Assembly: GCA_964636655.1 (NCBI GenBank)
Contig: CAZWTK010000008.1
Coordinates: 1 to 64,000, forward strand
Reading direction: 5' to 3'
Source: Fen-549 sp964636655
Lineage (GTDB): Bacteria > Actinomycetota > Thermoleophilia > Gaiellales > Gaiellaceae
DNA: 64,000 nucleotides
Below are positions 15,535 through 23,936 of this stretch, piece by piece (positions within the stretch are counted from its first letter, which is position 1; the number at the start of each line of letters is the position of its first letter). Both the position numbers and the translations under genes were made by a program. The notes beneath the pieces are model-generated. The model saw only the letters and a list, made by a program, of their open reading frames with translations. It was not told where the DNA came from and ran no database searches.

Positions 15535-17164
15535 GCTCCGGATCGAGAACCTCGTGTTGATTCGCGAGGCCGAGCTGGAGCTGACGCCCGGACTCAATGC
15601 GATCAGCGGCGAGACGGGCGCCGGCAAGACCATCCTGGCGCAGGCAATCGGACTTCTGCTCGGGCAGAAGGGCGACGCCTCCGCGGTCGGTCCGGCTGCC
15701 GGAGAAGCCTACGTCGAGGCCGAGCTGGAGCTGCCCGAGGGATTCTTCGACGAGGAGGAACTGGGCGCTTTATCGGAGTTGCAACCCGCGGGTGAGGACG
15801 GTCTCGTGCTGGCGCGGAGAGTCTTCAGCGACGGTCGTACGCGCGCCTACGCCTGGGGGCGCGCGATCGCACGCGAGGACGCCGCCGCCGCCGCCGAGCG
15901 TTTGATCGCCATGTCGGGCCAGTTCGAGCAGCGCCGGCTCAGCCGCCCCTCCTACCAGCTCGACCTGCTCGACGTCTTCGCCGGCGAGGAGCAGAGCCGG
16001 AGGAGAAAAGAAGCGCGCGCGGCCTGGCGCGAGCTGACCACGGCCAGGCGCCGCTACTCCGCGCTGGCGCGCGACGCGAATGCTGTCCAAGCGCGGCTCG
16101 AGGAGCTGAGGGCGCTCGTCGAGGCGACCGAGGAGCTCGACTCGGGCAGCGAGGAGCGGCTGCGCGGCGAGCGCGAGCGCATCAGTCATGTCGCCGAGCT
16201 GGCCGAGGCGGCGCAGACGGCGCTGGAGGCGCTGGCGCCCGAGGAGGGCGACGGAGCGGCCGGCTTGGCGGCGGTCGCCGAGGGCGCCCTGGCCCCGCTC
16301 GAGCGCCTGGCGCCCGAGCTTGCGGCCTGCGCCGCGGAGCTGCGCAGCGCCGAGCTCGAGTTGCGCGAGACGGCGAGCTCGCTTTCGGGCTTTCTCACCT
16401 CGCTCGAGGTCGAGCCCGACCGGCTCGAGCAGCTCGAGGCCGAGCTTGACCGAATCGCCCAGGCCAAGCGGCGCTTCCGCTGCCTGGACTTCGCCGAGCT
16501 GATGGAGCGCGCCGCGGCGGCGCGGGCCGAGCTGGCCGGGCTGGACGAGGGCATCGATCCGCTGACGGCCGCCGAGGCGGAGCTGAACGCCGCCGAGGAG
16601 CGTGTGCAAACGCTGGCCGAAGAGCTGCGGAAGACGAGGCAAGCCGCGGTGGAGCCCTTCGCTCGGGCGGTCGCGGGTGAGCTGGGGCAGATCGGGCTGG
16701 GGGAGGGTGAGTTCCGGGTCGAGCTGGCCGAGCGTGAGCACGGACCGAGTGGAGCCGACGAGACGGTCTTCCTGATCCGCCCCAACCGCGGCCTTCCCTT
16801 CGCGCCGGTGGCCGAGACGGCATCGGGCGGCGAGCTTTCGCGGATCGCGCTGGCACTGGCGGCGGTGGCCGGCGGAGAGACGCTCGTCTTCGACGAGATC
16901 GACGCCGGTATAGGCGGCCGTACCGCCAACACCGTTGCCGACACGCTCGAGCGCCTCGGCGCGCGGGCCCAGGTGATCACGATCACGCACCTGCCACAGA
17001 TCGCGAGCCGCGCCGCGCGCCACTTCTCGGTCGAGAAGATCTCCGGCGACCCTACCCACACCCACATCGAGGCGCTCGGGCCGGAAGAGCGCAAGGTCGA
17101 GATCGAGCGCATGTTGGGCGGCGAGGAGTTTCTGGCTGCGGTGGCTTCCCACGATGCTGGCTGA
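15524..17164 (+). CDS. recN: DNA repair protein RecN
   Basis: 546 aa, an SMC-like ATPase acting at double-strand breaks. N-terminal MLRRLRIENLVLIREAELEL is the family start, and Walker A is SGETGAGKTIL. A long Glu/Arg/Ala-rich coiled coil runs from about residue 150 to 370. The ABC signature is ASGGELSRIALALA, and Walker B with D-loop is TLVFDEIDAGIGG. The His-switch region is VITITHLPQIA. Last gene of the acc-nusB-ispA-tlyA-nadK-recN neighbourhood; the sigma pair on the other strand interrupts it. Confidence 0.95.
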   Translation: MLRRLRIENLVLIREAELELTPGLNAISGETGAGKTILAQAIGLLLGQKGDASAVGPAAGEAYVEAELELPEGFFDEEELGALSELQPAGEDGLVLARRVFSDGRTRAYAWGRAIAREDAAAAAERLIAMSGQFEQRRLSRPSYQLDLLDVFAGEEQSRRRKEARAAWRELTTARRRYSALARDANAVQARLEELRALVEATEELDSGSEERLRGERERISHVAELAEAAQTALEALAPEEGDGAAGLAAVAEGALAPLERLAPELAACAAELRSAELELRETASSLSGFLTSLEVEPDRLEQLEAELDRIAQAKRRFRCLDFAELMERAAAARAELAGLDEGIDPLTAAEAELNAAEERVQTLAEELRKTRQAAVEPFARAVAGELGQIGLGEGEFRVELAEREHGPSGADETVFLIRPNRGLPFAPVAETASGGELSRIALALAAVAGGETLVFDEIDAGIGGRTANTVADTLERLGARAQVITITHLPQIASRAARHFSVEKISGDPTHTHIEALGPEERKVEIERMLGGEEFLAAVASHDAG

Positions 17165-17188
17165 GAAGCGATCCTTCTGCAGAAGGAG

Positions 17189-17194
17189 TACGAT
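17189..17194 (+). promoter_or_regulatory. -10-like box for the secreted protein at 17202
   Basis: TACGAT-N7-ATG. An AAGGAG also lies 14-19 bases before the ATG, so both leadered and leaderless initiation are possible. Confidence 0.35.
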
Positions 17195-17201
17195 TCCGAC
17201 G

Positions 17202-18074
17202 ATGTCCTCCCGGCCTCGCCTTACTGTTGCGGTCGCCATTCTCGGCGGAATGCTGGCCGTCTTACTACTCGGTGTCGGGGCCTCGAGCGCTTCGCAGGTG
17301 AAATCGGGCAAGGTCTACGCGAGTCTGACCAAGACGAGCTTCACAGCCGCTAAGGCCGGAAGCGTCAAACTTGTCTGCAAGTTCTCGCCGGCGAGCAAGC
17401 GCTGGAACTACGTGCTCTCGCGAAAGAGCGGCAGCAAGTGGACGAAGGTGCGAGGCCTCAACAGGCGTGGCAGCTTCAAGGGCACCCGCAAGACGACCGT
17501 CAAGAAGCTATTCGGCTCGAAGCCGGTCAAGGTTGGCAGCTACCGGGTCAAGGTGTCCGCTGATTCGAACAGCGTCACTCGCAGCTTCAAGGTGGTCAAG
17601 AAGGCGAGCTCAAGCGGCGGTTCCGGCGGCGGCGGTACGGTTAGCGGCGGCACGGTTCCCAAGCCGAACGCCGGACGCTGGCAGTCCACCGAACTAGGCA
17701 ATCCCCACAGCGTGGCTGGGGCTACCGTCTCCAGTGTGTCGTTCAACGTGGCGTTAAACCAGGCCACCGTAAGTGGGTTCGCTTTCGTGTTCGATTACAG
17801 CGGCGTCGCCATCGGCTGTTCGGGAGAGGACGTTCACGCCGCGGCAGCCAATCCGTCTCCGGTTTCCGGCGGCCAGTTCTCGGTGCCCAGCGAGACGCCC
17901 TGGAACAGCACCAGTAGTCAGGCTCTCGGTTCCGGCACCTTCCATGGCACATTCGACTCTGCGACGAGTGCGCACGGCACCGCTTCGTTCAGCTACAGCA
18001 CGTTGTGCACCCCGTCGTCGTTCGGGACTACCGGGACGTTCTCCTGGACGGCCACTTGGCGAAGCGCCAGTTAG
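17202..18074 (+). CDS. Secreted protein with Ig-like basic domain and beta-rich C-terminal domain
   Basis: 290 aa from the ATG at 17202. The signal peptide is basic n-region, hydrophobic core (LTVAVAILGGMLAVLLLGVG) and ASSAS cleavage site. Residues about 30-130 form a Lys/Ser-rich Ig-like repeat (SVKLVCKFSPASKRWNYVLS, then RKSGSKWTKV) of the kind common in secreted proteins of this group. A Ser/Gly linker (SSSGGSGGGGTVSGG) leads to a domain of about 125 aa rich in Ser/Thr/Phe, with two Cys that could pair. I do not recognise the C-terminal family. An upstream ATG at 17154 would add 16 residues and spoil the signal peptide. Confidence 0.75.
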   Translation: MSSRPRLTVAVAILGGMLAVLLLGVGASSASQVKSGKVYASLTKTSFTAAKAGSVKLVCKFSPASKRWNYVLSRKSGSKWTKVRGLNRRGSFKGTRKTTVKKLFGSKPVKVGSYRVKVSADSNSVTRSFKVVKKASSSGGSGGGGTVSGGTVPKPNAGRWQSTELGNPHSVAGATVSSVSFNVALNQATVSGFAFVFDYSGVAIGCSGEDVHAAAANPSPVSGGQFSVPSETPWNSTSSQALGSGTFHGTFDSATSAHGTASFSYSTLCTPSSFGTTGTFSWTATWRSAS

Positions 18075-18336
18075 CGGTGCGGAGTTCTAGATTCGCCACG
18101 AGTCCCCGCTAAGGGCTCCGTCCTCCGTCCGCCGTACCATCCGTGAGCATGGTGCTGGGGGATGGAGACTCGAAGGCGATCCCCGCCGTGCTAGCTTTGC
18201 AGGTAGTGGAGAGGCAAGAAACGATGACTCCCGAGACGGCGATTGCATCGCCCGGGAGCACGTCTCTCCAGACGAGCAGCGCGGCAACGAGCTCTGAATC
18301 CGGCGCCGCCAGCTACGAGCGAACAAGGAGCGAACA
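18075..18336. other. Leader region of pyrG
   Basis: About 260 bases. An open frame of 65 codons (18143-18340) has no recognisable content. AAGGAG at about 18325 with a 6-8 base gap supports the pyrG GTG start, one of the few clear Shine-Dalgarno sites in the window. The unusually long leader would suit transcript-level control, but I see no clear attenuator hairpin with a U-tract. Confidence 0.4.
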
Positions 18337-20007
18337 GTGAGCGCGCGCGCGACCAAGTACATCTTCGTCACCGGAGGCGTCGTCTCGGCGCTGGGCAAAG
18401 GCATCGTCGCGGCTTCGCTCGGCCGCCTGCTCAAGGCACGCGGGCTCTCCGTCCAGGTGCAGAAGTTCGACCCCTACCTGAACGTCGACCCGGGCACGAT
18501 GAGCCCGTTCCAGCACGGCGAGGTGTTCGTGACCGAGGACGGCATGGAGACCGATCTCGACATCGGCCACTACGAGCGCTTCATCGACACCAATTTCACC
18601 GGCGCCTCCTCCAATACCTCCGGCTCGATCTGGGAGACGGTGCTACGCAAGGAGCGCAAGGGCGAGTTCCTGGGCGCGACCGTGCAGGTGATTCCGCACA
18701 TCACCAACGAGATCAAGCACCGCATCCGCCGCATCGCCGAGACAACTCCGGCCGACGTCGTGATCAGCGAGATCGGCGGAACCGTGGGCGACATCGAAGG
18801 GCTGCCGTTCCTGGAGGCGATTCGTCAGTTCCGGCGCGAGGTCGGGCAGGAGAACGTGCTCTACATCCACGTTACGCTGGTGCCGTTCATCGAAGCCGCC
18901 GGCGAGCTCAAGACCAAGCCCACGCAGCATTCGGTGAACGAGCTGAGGCGCATCGGTATCCATCCCGACATCGTCGTCGCCCGCTCGCACGAGCCGATCT
19001 CGCAGGAGATCCGCGACAAGATCGCGCTCTTTGCCGACGTCGACTGCGAGGCCGTGATCGCCAACCCCGACGTGCCCGACGTGTATCTCGTTCCGACGGT
19101 GCTCAAGCGCGAGGGCTTCGATCGGCTTGTCTGCGACAAGCTGAGGCTGCCCGCGGGCGATACCGATCTGGGTGAATGGAAAGACCTGGTCGCACGCATC
19201 GGCAAGCTCGAGGGCGAGGTGGAGATCGCGCTGGTGGGCAAGTATGTGAAGCTCCAGGACGCCTACCTGTCGGTGCTGGAGGCGCTCAAGCACGGCGGCA
19301 TCCACCACGGTTGCCGCGTACGGGTGCGCTGGGTCGACTCGGAGGGGATGTCGCTGGAGGAGGCGCGCCAGGAGCTGGAGCAGGTTGACGGCGTGCTCGT
19401 TCCCGGCGGCTTCGGTTCGCGCGGCTGGGAGGGAAAGATCCTCGCCTGTCAGGTCGCCCGCGAGCAGGGAATTCCCTATCTCGGCATCTGCCTGGGCATG
19501 CACGTGGCGGTGTCGGAGTTCGCCCGCAACGTGGCCGGGCTGGACGGCGCCAACTCAACCGAGATGGATCCCGAAACGCCCTATCCGGTGATCGACCTCC
19601 TGCCGGAGCAGAAAGAGGTGCACGACATGGGCGGCACGATGCGCCTCGGTGCGAGCGCGGTCGAACTGATCGAGGGAACGGGCGTGCAGGCGGCCTACGA
19701 CGAGGCGGTCGTGCACGAGCGCCACAGGCACCGTTACGAGGTCAACAACATCTACCGCGAGCAACTGCTCGCGGCCGGGCTCGTCGTCTCGGGCACGTAC
19801 CAGTCCGGGCGCCTGGTCGAGATCGTGGAGCTTCCGGATCACCCCTGGTTCGTCGCCAGCCAGTTCCATCCCGAGTTCAAGTCGCGCCCGACGCGCCCGG
19901 CGCCGCTCTTCCGCGACTTCGTGGGCGCCGCACTCGACCGAGCGGTCGTACGGGGAAGGATCGAGATCTCGGGCGAGGTCGCCCGCGAAGCCGGTAAAAG
20001 CGTCTAG
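18337..20007 (+). CDS. pyrG: CTP synthase
   Basis: 556 aa from a GTG with AAGGAG upstream. Makes CTP from UTP, ATP and glutamine. The synthetase domain (about 1-270) has FVTGGVVSALGKGIVAASLG, FDPYLNVDPGTMSPFQHGEV and GGTVGDIEGLPFLEA. The class I glutaminase domain (about 300-550) has the nucleophile Cys in LGICLGMHVAVSEFARN and His/Glu in FHPEFKSRPTRPAP. Full length. Confidence 0.97.
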   Translation: MSARATKYIFVTGGVVSALGKGIVAASLGRLLKARGLSVQVQKFDPYLNVDPGTMSPFQHGEVFVTEDGMETDLDIGHYERFIDTNFTGASSNTSGSIWETVLRKERKGEFLGATVQVIPHITNEIKHRIRRIAETTPADVVISEIGGTVGDIEGLPFLEAIRQFRREVGQENVLYIHVTLVPFIEAAGELKTKPTQHSVNELRRIGIHPDIVVARSHEPISQEIRDKIALFADVDCEAVIANPDVPDVYLVPTVLKREGFDRLVCDKLRLPAGDTDLGEWKDLVARIGKLEGEVEIALVGKYVKLQDAYLSVLEALKHGGIHHGCRVRVRWVDSEGMSLEEARQELEQVDGVLVPGGFGSRGWEGKILACQVAREQGIPYLGICLGMHVAVSEFARNVAGLDGANSTEMDPETPYPVIDLLPEQKEVHDMGGTMRLGASAVELIEGTGVQAAYDEAVVHERHRHRYEVNNIYREQLLAAGLVVSGTYQSGRLVEIVELPDHPWFVASQFHPEFKSRPTRPAPLFRDFVGAALDRAVVRGRIEISGEVAREAGKSV

Positions 20008-20101
20008 AGCTCGACCCGGTCGGCTACTTGTTGCGGATTCGGGCGACTGCGCGCCTGGTTGCGATCCGGCACAAAGCCGGCACATTCAGAGGCGCCCTCC
20101 G

Positions 20102-20165
20102 CCGCTACCGTGTACGCCTCGCAAACGCGGTGCCAGGCACCCGCGTCGGGCGCCCCTACCCCGAG
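20102..20165 (+). repeat. Diverged G-rich repeat, copy A7
   Basis: Left end CCGCTACCGT and right end GGGCGCCCCTACCCCGAG match the repeat family, but the G-rich centre is replaced by a segment containing the palindrome GGTGCCAGGCACC (20129-20141). Preceded by ATCCGGCACAAAGCCGGCAC, as other copies are preceded by similar units. Confidence 0.5.
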
Positions 20166-20216
20166 CCGGAACCTCGTCTCGTGAGAGGTGCGCGGCGCTC
20201 GCCCGAGATGACGCTC

Positions 20217-20222
20217 TAGAAT
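20217..20222 (+). promoter_or_regulatory. -10-like box for the M20 peptidase gene
   Basis: TAGAAT-N6-ATG(20229). There is no Shine-Dalgarno. Confidence 0.45.
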
Positions 20223-20228
20223 CGATTG

Positions 20229-21353
20229 ATGCCCAAGCGCGTGGTCACCCTCTTCTCCGAGCTGGCTCGTATCCCGAGCCCGTCGAGCAAGGAGCGGGCG
20301 GCCGCCAACTACGTGCTCGCCTATCTGCGCGGGCTCGGGCTCGATCCGCACGAGGACGGGTCGGCGCCGCTCATCCCCGGTGAGGCGGGAAACATCGTCT
20401 GCCGCCTGCCCGGCGCGGAGCCCGGCGGAGTACCGATCATGCTCTGCTCGCACCTGGATACGGTGCCGCCGCAGGGGCCGATCGAGCCCGTGGTCTCGGA
20501 CGGGGTGGTGCGCAACTCCGCCGGAACGATCCTCGGCGCCGATAACAAGTCGGCGGTCGCGGCGATGCTCGAGGCGGCCCGGCGCATCCTCAAGGAGCAC
20601 CGTCCGCACGCGGGAGTCGAGCTCGTCTTCACGGTGATGGAGGAGGTCGGTCTGCAGGGCGCCAAGCTCCTCGATCTGAAGGCGCTCGAGGCCAAGCTTG
20701 GCTACGTCTACGATCAGGCGGCGCCGATCGGCGAGGTCATCCTCGGTGCGCCCTACCACCGCGAGCTGCACGCAAGCTTCATCGGCCACGCCGCTCACTC
20801 GGGTATCGCGCCGGAGGAGGGACGCAGCGCGATTGTGGCCTGCGCCAGGGCGATCTGCGACTTCCGCCTGGGCCGGATCGACGAGGAGACGACGGCGAAC
20901 GTAGGCGTAGTCCGCGGTGGCCAGGCGCGAAACATCGTGCCCGGGCTGTGCGAGCTCGAGGCCGAGATCCGCTCGCACAACGAGAAGACGCAGCTCGAGT
21001 TGATCGAGGAGATGCTCGAGACGATCGCTTTCGCCGCCGAGCAGAGCGAGTGCCGCGCCGAGACGAAGCTGATCGAGATCTACCGCGGCTACCGCTTCAA
21101 GCCCGGCGACTTACCGATCGCGCTGGCGAAAAAGGCGCTCGTGAGCTGCGGTTTCGAGCCAAAGCTGGGGCTGACCGGCGGCGGTGCCGACGCCAACATC
21201 TTCAACGCCGGCGGTCTTCCCTGCGTCAACCTCTCCAACGGCATGGCCCACATCCACTCGCCCGAGGAGGAGATCGCCGTCGACGACCTCGCGCGCATGG
21301 TGGACGTCACGCTGGCGCTCGTAGGCGCTGCGCGCGAACGAGCGGCTAGCTGA
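20229..21353 (+). CDS. M20 family zinc aminopeptidase, PepT/YqjE-like
   Basis: 374 aa. Metal ligands follow the M20 pattern: His-Asp in LCSHLDTVPP, Asp in LGADNKSAVAAM, catalytic Glu pair in FTVMEEVGLQGA, Asp in YDQAAP and a distal His in NLSNGMAHIHSPEE. A lid/dimerisation domain lies between (HRELHASFIGHAAHSGIAPE). The LGADNKSA/EEVGLQG form is that of tripeptidase-like PepT2 proteins rather than ArgE/DapE. A TTG three bases upstream is also possible. The 3' end abuts a 55-base repeat flanking an N-run, but the stop is intact. Confidence 0.85.
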   Translation: MPKRVVTLFSELARIPSPSSKERAAANYVLAYLRGLGLDPHEDGSAPLIPGEAGNIVCRLPGAEPGGVPIMLCSHLDTVPPQGPIEPVVSDGVVRNSAGTILGADNKSAVAAMLEAARRILKEHRPHAGVELVFTVMEEVGLQGAKLLDLKALEAKLGYVYDQAAPIGEVILGAPYHRELHASFIGHAAHSGIAPEEGRSAIVACARAICDFRLGRIDEETTANVGVVRGGQARNIVPGLCELEAEIRSHNEKTQLELIEEMLETIAFAAEQSECRAETKLIEIYRGYRFKPGDLPIALAKKALVSCGFEPKLGLTGGGADANIFNAGGLPCVNLSNGMAHIHSPEEEIAVDDLARMVDVTLALVGAARERAAS

Positions 21354-21359
21354 CGCCGT
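21305..21359 (+). repeat. 55-base exact repeat, left copy (contig-end overlap)
   Basis: From CGTCACGCTGGCGCTCGTAG to GCTAGCTGACGCCGT, identical in all 55 bases to 21460-21514 on the other side of the N-run. It contains the end of the peptidase gene. Confidence 0.85.
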
Positions 21360-21459
21360 NNNNNNNNNNNNNNNNNNNNNNNNNNNNNNNNNNNNNNNNN
21401 NNNNNNNNNNNNNNNNNNNNNNNNNNNNNNNNNNNNNNNNNNNNNNNNNNNNNNNNNNN
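21360..21459. other. Assembly gap of exactly 100 N
   Basis: A run of 100 N, the conventional placeholder for a gap of unknown length. The identical 55-base flanks suggest the two contigs overlap and that little or no sequence is truly missing. Confidence 0.95.
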
Positions 21460-21514
21460 CGTCACGCTGGCGCTCGTAGGCGCTGCGCGCGAACGAGCGG
21501 CTAGCTGACGCCGT
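21460..21514 (+). repeat. 55-base exact repeat, right copy
   Basis: Identical to 21305-21359. It is followed at 21515 by CACGCTGGCACTCGTAGACG, a diverged copy of the repeat's own start, so a genuine local tandem duplication probably broke the assembly here. Confidence 0.85.
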
Positions 21515-21547
21515 CACGCTGGCACTCGTAGACGCTGCGCGTGGCGC

Positions 21548-21706
21548 TCAGACGACCGGCGGCGAACTATCGCCGCTCTTGGCGGCGGGCTTCGTGCCCA
21601 TGCTGGTCGGGCTGATCTTGACCACGAGCCAGGTGACAGCCGCCGCGAGCGCGATCACGCAGACGATGAAGACGATCAATCCGATCACTCCGAGTACCGT
21701 GGCCAT
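21548..21706 (-). CDS. Small membrane protein (52 aa)
   Basis: Read from the ATG at 21706 to a TGA at 21548: one long hydrophobic helix (VLGVIGLIVFIVCVIALAAA, then VTWLVV) with a short polar Lys/Ser/Pro tail. A start slightly upstream is possible. No family recognised. It is divergent from deoB, and the 19 bases between the two starts contain one box usable in both directions. Confidence 0.55.
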   Translation of the reverse strand: MATVLGVIGLIVFIVCVIALAAAVTWLVVKISPTSMGTKPAAKSGDSSPPVV

Positions 21707-21713
21707 CGACTCG

Positions 21714-21720
21714 TAGAATA
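21714..21720. promoter_or_regulatory. Bidirectional -10-like box between the small membrane gene and deoB
   Basis: TAGAATA reads TAGAAT on + (6 bases before the deoB ATG at 21726) and TATTCT on - (8 bases before the ATG at 21706). The two starts are only 19 bases apart, so no room exists for separate 5' leaders. Confidence 0.45.
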
Positions 21721-21725
21721 GCCAC

Positions 21726-22895
21726 ATGGCTCGGGCTTGCGTGATCGTGCTCGACGCGGTGGGAGCAGGCCCGCTGCCTGATGCGTCGCGCTACGGCGAC
21801 GAGGACGCGAATACGCTGGCTCACGTTGCCGAGGCGGTAGGCGGGCTCGACCTGCCGATGCTGGAGGCGCTCGGCCTGGGAAACGTCGCTCCGCTGCAGG
21901 GTTGCCCGCCGCAACCGGGAGCGCCGGCGATCGCCGGCCGGCTGGCGCCGCGTTCCGCGGGCAAGGATACGACCACCGGGCACTGGGAGCTGATGGGCGT
22001 GGTCACACCGCAGCCCATCCCGACCTATCCCTTCGGCTTTCCCTTCGAGGTGATCGACCCCTTCATGCACCGCACCGGCCGCGGCGTGATCGGCAACAAG
22101 GTCGGCTCCGGCGCCGACGTCATCCAGGAGCTGGGCGAGGAGCACTTGGAGACGGGCAAGTGGATCGTCTACACCTCGTCGGACTCCGTCTTCCAGCTCG
22201 CGGCGCACGAGGACGTCATCCCGCTGGATGAGCTCTACGAGGCCTGCGCGGTCGCACGCGAGCTGCTGGACGGCAAGCACAAGGTCGGGCGGGTGATCGC
22301 GCGTCCCTTCAGGGGCGAGAGCGGCGCCTTCGAGCGCACGCCGAACAGGCGCGATTTCGCGCTGCAACCGCGCCGTCCCAACTATCTGACGCTGGTGCAC
22401 GAAGCGGGCGCCAAGATCTACGGGGTCGGCAAGGTCGGCGACGTCTTCGCCGGCTGCGACATCGACGAGTCGATTCCGACCAACTCCAACGCCGAGGGGA
22501 TCGCCCAGACCGAGCATCTGCTCGAAGAGCTCGAGCACGGCCTCGTCTTCACCAACCTGGTCGAGACCGATCAGCTCTGGGGCCACCGCAACGACCCGGT
22601 CAACTTCCACCGCTCCCTGCAGGCTTTCGACCAGCGGCTGCCTGATCTACTCGCTCATCTACGCGAAGGCGACCTGCTAGTGCTCACCTCCGACCACGGT
22701 TGCGACCCGACCACGGCCGGCAACGACCACACGCGCGAGTACGAGCTTCTGCTCGCCTACGTCGAGGGCACGAACGCCGCCGGCCGCATCCACGAGGGCG
22801 AACCGGCCGACGTCGGTGCGACCGTCAACGCCTGGCTGGGAGGACGCTTGCCCGGGCGCGGTCTTCCAGGCAAACCGTTCGTCACGCCCTTCTGA
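21726..22895 (+). CDS. deoB: Phosphopentomutase
   Basis: 389 aa, alkaline-phosphatase superfamily. Interconverts (deoxy)ribose-1- and 5-phosphate in nucleoside salvage. CVIVLDAVGAGPLPDASRYGD carries the first metal Asp. The active Thr is in GKDTTTGHWE. Downstream metal residues are in YGVGKVGDVFAG, NLVETDQLWGHRNDP and LTSDHGCDPTT. Full length. It is not accompanied by other deo genes. Confidence 0.95.
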   Translation: MARACVIVLDAVGAGPLPDASRYGDEDANTLAHVAEAVGGLDLPMLEALGLGNVAPLQGCPPQPGAPAIAGRLAPRSAGKDTTTGHWELMGVVTPQPIPTYPFGFPFEVIDPFMHRTGRGVIGNKVGSGADVIQELGEEHLETGKWIVYTSSDSVFQLAAHEDVIPLDELYEACAVARELLDGKHKVGRVIARPFRGESGAFERTPNRRDFALQPRRPNYLTLVHEAGAKIYGVGKVGDVFAGCDIDESIPTNSNAEGIAQTEHLLEELEHGLVFTNLVETDQLWGHRNDPVNFHRSLQAFDQRLPDLLAHLREGDLLVLTSDHGCDPTTAGNDHTREYELLLAYVEGTNAAGRIHEGEPADVGATVNAWLGGRLPGRGLPGKPFVTPF

Positions 22896-22913
22896 TCGCT
22901 CGCGTTTACAGGC

Positions 22914-22919
22914 TAGGCT
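22914..22919 (+). promoter_or_regulatory. -10-like box for mutM
   Basis: TAGGCT-N6-GTG(22926). There is no Shine-Dalgarno. Confidence 0.45.
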
Positions 22920-22925
22920 TGAACT

Positions 22926-23756
22926 GTGCCCGAGCTGCCCGAGGTCGAGACGATTCGCTGCGAGCTCGAGCCTCTGCTCGCCGGGCGGACGATAGTGAGC
23001 GCCGAGGTCGGCGATCCGAGACTGACTCGTCCACGTGCGCCCGGAGAGGTGGCGGGCGAGCTCGAGGGCGAGCGAGTCTCGACGCTAGGGCGCCGCGGCA
23101 AGTACCTGCTGATCCGTTTCGAGAGCGGGAACACGCTCGTCGTCCACCTACGCATGAGCGGTTCGCTTCGGCACCGGCAAGCGAGCGACGATCAGCTCTC
23201 CTACCAGCGAGCCAGGCTCGCGCTGGACGATGGCTCGGAGCTGGTTTACCGGGACATGCGCCGCTTCGGAACCTGGCGCCTGCTCGATCCGGACGAGCTG
23301 GAGAGCTATCTGGACGCCCGTGTAGGCCCGGAGCCGCTTGCGTCGGATTTCAGCGCTGAGCTTCTGCGCGGGCGCCTGGCCGGGCGCCGGACGGCGCTCA
23401 AGGCGGCGCTGCTCGATCAGCGCACGCTGGCCGGGCTGGGGAACATCTACGTGGACGAGGCGCTCTGGTCGGCACGCCTGCACCCGGCCACGGCGGCGGG
23501 ATCGCTCTCCCGGCAGGCCACTCTGCGCCTGCATGGAGCCATCCGCGAGGCGCTCGCGCTGGGCATCGCCCGCCAGGGTGCGACGCTGCGCGACTACGCG
23601 CTCCCGGACGGAGAGGCTGGCTCGATGCAGAACGAGTTTCGTGTCTACGGCCGTAAGGGCGAGCCCTGCGAACGCTGCGGTGCGCCGATCGCGAAGACGA
23701 AGATCGCCGGGCGCGGCACCTGGTTCTGCCCGCGCTGCCAGCGGCGCCGGATCTAG
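22926..23756 (+). CDS. mutM: Formamidopyrimidine-DNA glycosylase
   Basis: 276 aa from a GTG. Removes 8-oxoguanine and cleaves the AP site. After the start Met, PELPEVETI supplies the catalytic N-terminal Pro and Glu. The beta-lyase Lys region is GRRGKYLLI, and the helix-two-turn-helix is LAGLGNIYVDEALW. The C-terminal zinc finger is CERCGAPIAKTKIAGRGTWF followed by CPRCQ, with all four Cys. Confidence 0.95.
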   Translation: MPELPEVETIRCELEPLLAGRTIVSAEVGDPRLTRPRAPGEVAGELEGERVSTLGRRGKYLLIRFESGNTLVVHLRMSGSLRHRQASDDQLSYQRARLALDDGSELVYRDMRRFGTWRLLDPDELESYLDARVGPEPLASDFSAELLRGRLAGRRTALKAALLDQRTLAGLGNIYVDEALWSARLHPATAAGSLSRQATLRLHGAIREALALGIARQGATLRDYALPDGEAGSMQNEFRVYGRKGEPCERCGAPIAKTKIAGRGTWFCPRCQRRRI

Positions 23757-23924
23757 CCGGGATATCTGCGACTTGTGCCGGAAGTCGGACAATTCTGTGA
23801 CCGAACGAACCTCGGCGTCAGACGTCGTTCAGAAGAAAGCAGGTGTGTCAACGAAAGTTCGTACTGAGACTGTGTCGATCGCTCCACAGGGTTCGGCCCA
23901 GTTCGCCGGCACCGGGCGGGGCAC

Positions 23925-23930
23925 TACACT
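23925..23930 (+). promoter_or_regulatory. -10-like box for recO
   Basis: TACACT-N6-GTG(23937), at the end of a 180-base gene-free stretch (23757-23936). There is no Shine-Dalgarno. Confidence 0.45.
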
Positions 23931-23936
23931 GGCCGA

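Noticed and set aside
18143..18340. 65-codon ORF in the pyrG leader
   Set aside because: Ser/Thr/Ala-rich, no recognisable motif, no -10-like box or Shine-Dalgarno at its start. It may only be chance openness.
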